A stretch of DNA of 64,000 bases from Hippasteria phrygiana (lineage: Eukaryota; Echinodermata; Asteroidea; Valvatida; Goniasteridae). The stretch is taken from assembly GCA_037893225.1 (NCBI GenBank), contig JAZGUH010000199.1, positions 2,852,001 to 2,916,000 on the forward strand. The letters run 5' to 3'. The translations under genes and the position numbers were made by a program. Positions 57,230-64,000 of this stretch are shown piece by piece. The notes under the pieces are model-generated. The model was not told where the DNA came from. It saw only the letters and a program-made list of their open reading frames with translations, and ran no database searches. Positions within the stretch are counted from its first letter, which is position 1. Each line of letters starts with the position of its first letter.

Positions 57230-57868
57230 TTTTAGATGAAATCTAGGCCTGGGTTGGCCTAGAAATCAGAATTACCTTATTTATGGCCTCCTGATTTTGA
57301 GATATTGCTTACCGTAAATATGATGCAGGCAACGATCTTGCAAGCGGACCAGAAGTTGGAGAAAAGCAGTAACTGGTTGACAGAAATTCAAATCTTTCGC
57401 GCGCTCACGAGCATCCAATGAACACGTCCGATCGTCGCGAAACCCAACGGCTGATCCTCGTCTCAACAGTAGTCTAGTTGTACTTTTGTATACCTGGTAC
57501 AGTAAGTATGAGTGAGCGGTATACGCATGCGTGACGGTCAATATGCGGTAATTTCGACTCTGAACAAATCAAGATTATAGAATCGATACAAAAAACAAAA
57601 ACAGGGTGAATTTGTGTAGGAAGGGCAGGTAAAGGTAGGGAATAAGGAAAGCGTTCATGATCCACATGAGACACAAAGTGTCATAAGTGTCCTGCAAGGC
57701 CGGACCGTGTACCGTGCAGTTTAAGGGCCCGGGCCCCGCTCGGGTGATTCGCAGGTCCGCAACACCTTCAGGTGATGATAAGTGACACTATGTCTAGCCA
57801 ACCATTCACGCTCCCCCATCCCAGAAGCTGGTGTAATATCAAGAGTATCGGCGAGGTGTATCGGGGAA

Positions 57869-60800
57869 TTATATATTGACATTACAATTATGTACATACT
57901 TGATAATATGGTGGCCATTTTGTTTGGGTTCAAGGAGTTGTTGGAGTGTTATTTGGGTATTGGGGAGATTAAGTGATTTTATGAGTATTTGTCTTTGGAT
58001 GTTATATTTACGACAATTCAGGAGAAAGTGCTTAACATCCTCTGTACATAAGCATACTTCACATAATCCATTTGGATGTTTGCCGATTTTATATAGGAAA
58101 TTATTCAGACCTTTACATGTGCCAAGTCGAAGTCTATGCATGATAACTTCTTGAGTACGTGTCATTCCCCAACTAGAGAAAATATAGGAGGCCTTATATT
58201 TCATGGTATTTAGATTAGTGCTGGGAAGGGTTTGGTTCCATTTTTCTTTAAGTTCTTCTTTGAGAATATGTTTAATTTCATTATCTAAAAGGGGTATGTG
58301 GTGATCGATGCTAGTTTTATGTGTGGCTGATTTAGCAATTTCGTCTGCTCTTTCATTTCCATTGATCCCACAGTGTCCAGGGATCCATTCAAAGATAACT
58401 ATATTGCCTTGGCAATGGATGTTATTTAAGGTGTGGCGAATATCACAAACGATTTTATGTTGGGGGAAGGTTTTCGAGATAGACTGGATGGCGCTAAGGC
58501 AATCACTGAAAATACAGGTGTGTAAAGGTTTAACATCTTCAACCCATTCTAGAGCAAGGAGAATAGCAAAAAGTTCTGCCGTGAATATAGAGATGCCATT
58601 ATTAAGGCGGGAGGCTTTACTGTATTTAAGTTGGGGGATGTATATACCACATCCGACAGTGTCATGGGTGGGATTGTAGGATCCATCCGTGTATATATGT
58701 AGAGAATTAATCCATGTTGTATTAATGGTTTCTAAACTAAGATTTCTCTTGTCATATATATTTGTAGCATTTGCCACCCGAGAGAGGATCTCAGTGGAGA
58801 TAGAGGGCTTATTGTAATGCCAGAAAGGAGTAGGGTCATTGAGGGGGAAAGTTGTATAAGGGTATTGAGAGATCCTGGCTTCAAAAGGTGTGTTGTGGGT
58901 TGTAGACATCCATTTGTCAGCAAAATAATGCTTTTGCCAGTTATCTGAAAAAATGTAATCATTAGGATGGGTTTTGTGGGCATTTACTTTGATTCCGTAA
59001 AGATTACATAAGAACTGTCTGCGTAAAGCCAGGGGTGGATCTCCACATTCTGTCTGCAGCCTAAAAAGTGGTGAACTGTGAATAGCTCCTGTACAGATTT
59101 TAAGAGCTTGATATTGGATACTATCAAGTTTTTGTTTGATAGTCAAGGATGCAGAGTCAAAGGCTTCACACCCATATTCCAAGATAGGTTTTATTAGTGC
59201 ACTGTAGAGCTGATATAGTGTTTTACAATCGGCCCCCCAGGAAATACCGCTAATGCATCTGAGGATGTTAAGTCTCTTTTTACATTTGTTAATTATATTG
59301 TCTATGTGTTGATTCCATGTTAATTTGCTGTCAAAAATCACTCCCAGGAATTTGGCCGATGACAAAGTCTGCAATTTATGGTTTTGGATGTGCAGGGAGA
59401 TATTGAAAATTCTTTTGTTGGTAAACAAGACAGCAATTGTCTTAGGGATGGACAACTTGAAACCCCATTTGTCACACCATAAATTGACATTATTTAAGTT
59501 TTGTTGAATTTTCTTTTCTAGGTAAGATGTGTTCCTGTTGGATTTCCAGATGGCCATATCATCTGCATATTGCGAGACATTGGCATCAACCACATGGTGG
59601 GAGAGATCATTGACAGCAACATTAAAGAGCAGAGGACTGATAACACTGCCCTGTGGGACACCATTTTCCAGAGTTCTTTCTTTAGAAAGAAAGTTATTGA
59701 CTTTAACTTGAAATTTTCTATCAGAGAGAAAATTGTCAATCCATTTTATTATTCTGCCATATATACCCATGGATTGTAGTTTGATAACGATACCTTTGCG
59801 CCAAAGCATATCATAAGCTTTTTCGATATCAAGGAAAATGGCAAGGGTGCTTTCTTTATTACTCCGAGCTTTATTGATAGATGATTCTAAATTGACAATG
59901 TGATCTTTGGTACTTCTTCCTTTCCGGAAACCACTCTGATGGTTGGATAAAAGATTGTGAGTTTCTAAGTACCAAAGCAATCGAGAATTTACCATGCGTT
60001 CCATGATTTTACAGAAGGTAGACGTGAGGGCAATGGGTCTATATGATAGAGGGTTGGTGGAGTCTTTTCCAGGTTTAAGGAATGGAATAAGGATAGCATC
60101 CTTCCATTGTTTAGGGCATTGAGAGGTATACCATATCATGTTAAAAATGATGAGGAGGTAATTACGAATTTTCAGAGGGAGATGTTTGATAATAGCGTTA
60201 CTTATTCCGTCTTTACCTGGAGATGTGCACTTGGATGAATCAATAGCATGGTTTAATTCTTCCAAATTAAAAGGTTCATTGATCACACTGTCATTGTTAC
60301 TATTAATATAAAAATCTTTTTCAGCTTCACTTTTGATGGGTATAAATGAAGGGCTGTAATTGTTTGTACTGCTGACATTAGCATAGCTGTCAGCAAGGGC
60401 TTCAACCTTGTCTTCGTCAGTAATGGCATCTGTGCCATTGTGGTTTAGAACAGGGATGCTGTTGGTATTTCGGTTTTTCTCTATTCGTTTAATTTTATTC
60501 CAAATAATTTTGGTATTTGTTTTGGGGTTTGTTTCGTTGCAGAAATTTTCCCAGTCTTTCCTTTTGGCATTTTTAATTGTCTTCCTGGCTATGGCACAGG
60601 CCCTTTTGTACAGTATTAGGTCTGCAGGGAGACGGGTTTTTCTGAGGATTTTAAGAATTTTTTTCTTATTATCAATGGCCTGCTTACAATCATCATTCCA
60701 CCAGGACGTAGGGGTTTTATGATAATTTGGATTGGTTTTCGGAATTGAGTAACTCATGGCTGATTCGAGCTCATTGATGAAGTTGTTGTAAGTGTCATCA

Positions 60801-61612
60801 ATGTTATCTGATGTGTTAGGTTCAGAGATATTCTGATTGCAGGCAGTTCTATATTTACTCCAGTCAGCTTTTTTAATAGACCATTTAGGTGTGAAATTGG
60901 CTTTATTTTTATGAATAGAATGATTATAATTGATAATAATAGGGCAGTGATCACTTCCCCAGGAATCATCTAGAACCGTCCAGTTACATTTAGCAGCTAT
61001 ATTAGGTGATACAAACGTGACATCAATACATGAGAGAGTGCCATGGAAGGTATTTACTCTTGTACCCTCACCAGAATTGATACAAATCATATCAAATTCT
61101 TTTGTAATATCCTCAATAATCCTGCCATTATGATCCAGTTTGGAGCTGCCCCATAGAGGGTTATGACTGTTTAAGTCTCCACAAATTATGCAAGGTTTGT
61201 CGATTTTATTTAAGATCTCTCTGAAAGACTTATCGTCTAAGGTGTTGCATGGGTTATATATATTAATGACGTTAATTTTATTTTTATGAATATCATACAG
61301 TTCACCAATTTGATACTCAATGGGAGTGTCAGAACCATATATGTATTTGAAAGCTAGGCCACGTTTGACAAGAAAGGCACAGCCTCCTCCCCTTTTTTTA
61401 GCTCCTGTGTTTTGTCTGTCATGACGATAAATGTCATAACCAGGTAGGGTAAACTGTTTCCCTTCTTTGAGCCAGGTTTCTTGAATACATATGAGGTCTG
61501 GTTTTTGTTTAGGGGGATAATTATTGATTGAGGATTTAAATTCATTACTATGAGCTGTAAGAGACTGTGCGTTCCATTGTAAGATTAATACCATAATATA
61601 AAGGAAAATCAT
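57869..61612 (-). CDS. ORF2 polyprotein: APE endonuclease, reverse transcriptase, RNase H (right LINE)
   Basis: A 1247-residue open frame, collinear with ORF2 of the left element: same domain order and near-identical length. Endonuclease (LQWNAQSLTAHS, CIQETWL, GDLNSHNPLWGS, SDHCPI); reverse transcriptase (CTSPGKDGISN, QSGFRKGRSTKDHI, FLDIEKAYD, GVPQGSVISPLL, QYADDMAIW); RNase H (YTDGSYNP, AELFAILLALEW, FSDCLSAIQS, PGHCGINGNERADEIAK); C-terminal finger CEVCLCTEDVKHFLLNC. All catalytic residues I can identify are kept. The ATG overlaps the old ORF1 stop (ATGA). Because ORF1 of this copy is damaged, an intact ORF2 implies recent death of ORF1 or selection on ORF2 in a former active lineage. Confidence 0.94.
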   Translation of the reverse strand: MIFLYIMVLILQWNAQSLTAHSNEFKSSINNYPPKQKPDLICIQETWLKEGKQFTLPGYDIYRHDRQNTGAKKRGGGCAFLVKRGLAFKYIYGSDTPIEYQIGELYDIHKNKINVINIYNPCNTLDDKSFREILNKIDKPCIICGDLNSHNPLWGSSKLDHNGRIIEDITKEFDMICINSGEGTRVNTFHGTLSCIDVTFVSPNIAAKCNWTVLDDSWGSDHCPIIINYNHSIHKNKANFTPKWSIKKADWSKYRTACNQNISEPNTSDNIDDTYNNFINELESAMSYSIPKTNPNYHKTPTSWWNDDCKQAIDNKKKILKILRKTRLPADLILYKRACAIARKTIKNAKRKDWENFCNETNPKTNTKIIWNKIKRIEKNRNTNSIPVLNHNGTDAITDEDKVEALADSYANVSSTNNYSPSFIPIKSEAEKDFYINSNNDSVINEPFNLEELNHAIDSSKCTSPGKDGISNAIIKHLPLKIRNYLLIIFNMIWYTSQCPKQWKDAILIPFLKPGKDSTNPLSYRPIALTSTFCKIMERMVNSRLLWYLETHNLLSNHQSGFRKGRSTKDHIVNLESSINKARSNKESTLAIFLDIEKAYDMLWRKGIVIKLQSMGIYGRIIKWIDNFLSDRKFQVKVNNFLSKERTLENGVPQGSVISPLLFNVAVNDLSHHVVDANVSQYADDMAIWKSNRNTSYLEKKIQQNLNNVNLWCDKWGFKLSIPKTIAVLFTNKRIFNISLHIQNHKLQTLSSAKFLGVIFDSKLTWNQHIDNIINKCKKRLNILRCISGISWGADCKTLYQLYSALIKPILEYGCEAFDSASLTIKQKLDSIQYQALKICTGAIHSSPLFRLQTECGDPPLALRRQFLCNLYGIKVNAHKTHPNDYIFSDNWQKHYFADKWMSTTHNTPFEARISQYPYTTFPLNDPTPFWHYNKPSISTEILSRVANATNIYDKRNLSLETINTTWINSLHIYTDGSYNPTHDTVGCGIYIPQLKYSKASRLNNGISIFTAELFAILLALEWVEDVKPLHTCIFSDCLSAIQSISKTFPQHKIVCDIRHTLNNIHCQGNIVIFEWIPGHCGINGNERADEIAKSATHKTSIDHHIPLLDNEIKHILKEELKEKWNQTLPSTNLNTMKYKASYIFSSWGMTRTQEVIMHRLRLGTCKGLNNFLYKIGKHPNGLCEVCLCTEDVKHFLLNCRKYNIQRQILIKSLNLPNTQITLQQLLEPKQNGHHIIKYVHNCNVNI

Positions 61613-63190
61613 GACGTTTTGTTCGATTTTCCTTTAGTTGTCTGACTGCTAAGATTATGGGTTTCCACCGGGTCTGTGTTTATTTTGGCCGAAGATATAT
61701 TGCTCTTATTTTAGGTTGATCTTCGACCCGATTCGCCTTTCCTTGTATTGGTATGTGTGGGTGTCCTTTGTTTTCCTTGCGTTTCTTTGGTCTGTGATGG
61801 GGGATTGTCTGAATGGATGATGTGATTGACAAGGTCTTTAATAGCCGTTTGCCTTTCCTCTTTGTTCTTCAGTGTATCCAAAATTTGGATTGTACCTGTG
61901 AGAAGTTCTGTTAGGCGTTGTTCATTACATATGCATGTACATCGTGTGTGTTCGGTTTGCGTTCCCTCATCAGTTGTGTTTGTCTGGGTGCTCACGTCTT
62001 TGACGGTTTGTCTGGGTGCTCACGTCTTTGACGGTTTGTTTGGGTTTTGCGGTTGGTGGTGGCATGTCCGTTGTGTCCTTTGTATTTGGTTGCACTTTGC
62101 CTGTCGTAGGTTGTGCCATGGAGGGTGGAACACTCCTCCATGGTTGTGCTGGCGGGGGGGTTAGCTTCTGTGTGGGATTTATTACGATATCCGTTTTTAT
62201 AGCTTTAGCAGCATCTGCATATGATACATGATATGTGACCCTGATTCCTTGAATTTTCTTTTCTTGTTTTATGGTGGTACAGCCTCCATAGGCTGATGAA
62301 TGGTTCTCACCACATCTGCAGCATCTAGTGTTTTCTTTCTGATGGCATTGTTCATAGGTGTGGGGCCCACCGCATCGCACACAACGTGTGGCGCTTCTGC
62401 AGTTTTTGGCGGTGTGACCTAGTCTCTGGCAATTGAAGCAACGAATTACAGGTGGAATATATGGTTTTACAGGGAAGTTTTCATAGCCTATTTGTATTTT
62501 GGTAGGCAGATTTGGCGAGTTAAACGTTAGGCAGATAGAAAGGCTTTTTTCAAGTTTGCCTTCGCGTTTTCGCATGAGTCGTTTGGCATCAGTGACTCCA
62601 TACTTCTTACATGCAGTTACTATTTCTTGGTCTGTTATGTCTGTTTCTATACCGTATACAACACCTTTACTTTGAGTTTCGGATTTTGCATACTCCGTTG
62701 TGACAGTCCATTGCTCTAGTCGATTTATAGTTTTGAGTTTTTTAGCTTGTGCTGTGGTGTGGCATTTGACGGTTATTCCCCCTTGGTTGTTCTTGGAAAC
62801 GTTTTTGATGAGGTCCTTTCCTACACTATTCAGGGCTTTGGCGATTCTAATTGGGTTTATTTTGGATAGTTGGACATCGGGGGAGTTAATTATTACTAGA
62901 GTAGGTTGAGTTTGGCAGGTGTTGTATGTCACAGTGTTTCGGCGTTTTGTTGGATGTGGAGAGTCGGATTCTGAATCGGTATAAACATCACTATAGCTGA
63001 GGCTGTGTTTTGTTCGTTTCCTGTTTTGAGTTTGCCAAGGGGACTGTGTTTTTTCTTGAGCTTGACTGTACAAGGCTTCAAATGTTGAACGCGGTTGTTC
63101 ATTTTCATTAGGATTTTGGTCTGCATCCATTTGTTGCGATAACTGATCCCATGAGAAATCATTATTAGATTCCGAGTCAGCCTCGGCCAT
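61609..63190 (-). pseudogene. ORF1 of the right LINE, disrupted by a 28-bp duplication and a stop
   Basis: The open part (61970-63190, 406 residues) carries the same layout as the left ORF1: SYSDVYTDSESD, the RRM-like middle, knuckles CFNCQRLGHTAKNC, CVRCGGPHTYEQC and CCRCGENHSSAYGGC. It then leaves frame within a tandem duplication of 28 bases at 61978-62033 and ends in PDKHN. The homologous C-terminal part continues in another frame (61711-61995: QRLTELLTGTIQILDTLKNKEE). That frame stops at a TAA at 61711-61713, after which the same frame still encodes the expected basic tail down to the ATGA overlap with ORF2. Two independent lesions make a functional ORF1 from this copy unlikely. Confidence 0.88.
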
Positions 63191-63380
63191 GGCCGATAAG
63201 GGAGGGGAATATATTCCGATACACCTCGCAATACTCTTATATTACTTACCCGTGCCCGATGAGTAAAAGAAAAAGATCAGAAGATCAACCGTTGGTGATG
63301 AGTGACAATATTCGGATTTGAATTTCGCGCCACAGACTAGACACGTCCGCCCCACGTCACCGCTCCGCTCGAGTCTCCCA

Positions 63381-64000
63381 TTTCCATTTAGTATACAATG
63401 TACATGTACAGATTATAACGTTACACGTTGAACCATGGTTGACCAATACAGAGAGTGACCGGTATTTTATTCTTGTCCAGTTGGGTGTCGGTGGTCAGGT
63501 CAAGGTTTTTAGTTTGCCCAGAGAAACCAATCGGCGATCGCGATGCCTCAACTTGCCTCTCTGGAATTTAAATAAAAACCTTCTTTTCCCCCTGCCCTGG
63601 CCTTAAGGCCTTGGCCAGACGGCGCCAGACTCGACGAATCTGTATGGGAAGATCCAACCTCGTTACCATGGGTACGATCTTGCGGCGCCATGTTTTCCCA
63701 CACGCGCCCATATGGAGTCGAGGATGGGGAAGATCGGATTTTTATTGCGGGGGGGGGGGGGGGGGGGGGGGGGGGGTGCGTAGACGTGAAAAAGGGCACT
63801 CGATATATCCATGCTGAGAGGTAGACAGGGATTTTTTACAGATCAAAAAGGGAGCGGGGAGAAAATTTTCCTACTGTTCAAAGTGGAAATTTACAGAAAA
63901 TACATGTAGTACAAAAAAATAGGCTTCACAATTATGTAAGAAAAGTAGATATAACATTTCATTTTTTTCCGAATTCTGCTACAACCCTGAGAGGGGCATT
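63381..64000. other. Right flank of the LINE pair
   Basis: No exon recognised. Contains TACAATGTACATGTAC, a short GGCGCCA-bearing segment around 63600-63720 and a 27-base poly-G run at 63750-63776. The missing first P450 exon would have to be here or further right. Confidence 0.5.

Larger units (their letters stand above)
51466..57460 (-). mobile_element. I-group non-LTR retrotransposon, left copy, both ORFs open
   Basis: Order on the minus strand: 5' UTR (about 57230-57460), ORF1 (55742-57229), ORF2 (52005-55745), then a 3' UTR whose first 180 bases align by eye with those of the right copy (51833-52004 versus 57691-57868, sharing GGGCCCGGGCCC and CACCTTCAGGTGATGA). The outer 3' boundary is uncertain. 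Two hairpins followed by (CAA)n lie at 51556-51617 and 51466-51530 and may be its tail or a duplicate of it. The RNase H domain, ORF1 zinc knuckles and C-terminal CCHC finger of ORF2 place it in the I group (I/Nimb-like). Clade is inferred from architecture only. Confidence 0.85.
57545..63380 (-). mobile_element. I-group non-LTR retrotransposon, right copy, ORF1 broken
   Basis: A second element of the same family and strand, immediately upstream of the left copy in transcriptional sense. ORF1 occupies 61609-63190 with two lesions, ORF2 57869-61612 intact, then a related 3' UTR (57691-57868) and an AT-rich end near 57545-57690. The 5' UTR (63191 to about 63380) keeps short matches to that of the left copy around GGACGTGT and GCGCGAAA. 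The two elements clearly differ throughout at protein level, so this is not a recent duplication of one copy but two subfamily members. Exact ends and target-site duplications could not be fixed by eye. Confidence 0.82.

Noticed and set aside
63548..63817. Poly-Gly/poly-Pro ORFs at the right edge
   Set aside because: Caused by a 27-base poly-G run; no splice or homology support.

Overview
The window is animal nuclear DNA. Genes are split into many short exons with GT-AG introns, the introns are full of short inverted-repeat transposons, tRNA-derived SINEs and long poly-G/poly-C runs, and two complete non-LTR retrotransposons are present. Frequent TAGGCCTA words and this repeat mix suggest a marine deuterostome, most likely an echinoderm. 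That assignment is inference from general sequence character, not from a species-specific marker.

All four host genes lie on the minus strand. (1) 170-10228: a dipeptidyl peptidase 2 (DPP7, peptidase S28) gene whose last exon runs off the left edge. (2) 12753-23417: a complete second DPP7 paralogue in 11 exons. Eight of its first nine exons match those of copy 1 in length or nearly so, all with the same phases, so the two are a tandem duplication. (3) 27284-38158: a leucine-rich-repeat (LRR) surface protein followed by a multi-pass membrane domain and a tyrosine-containing tail. The join between the LRR and membrane parts is anomalous. (4) 41633-50911: a cytochrome P450 of the CYP3 clan, 12 exons, lacking only the small first exon.

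From about 51.5 to 63.4 kb, two related I-group LINE elements lie head to tail on the minus strand. The left one has both ORFs open. The right one has an open ORF2, but its ORF1 is broken by a 28-bp tandem duplication and an in-frame stop. They lie where intron 1 or the 5' flank of the P450 gene should be.

The rest is mostly non-autonomous DNA transposons: six copies of a TTAA-flanked MITE, a 703-bp TA-flanked element filled with palindromic TCGTGAAT/ATTCACGA repeats, a 3-kb foldback element with 1-kb arms tipped by a minisatellite, a MITE family that carries expandable CACAAGTC-type minisatellites, and several smaller families. The DPP7 promoters contain CACGTG sites, including an exact GTCACGTGAC palindrome at copy 1. 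That fits lysosomal gene regulation. I found no CRISPR array, rRNA, intact tRNA gene or bacterial-type operon.
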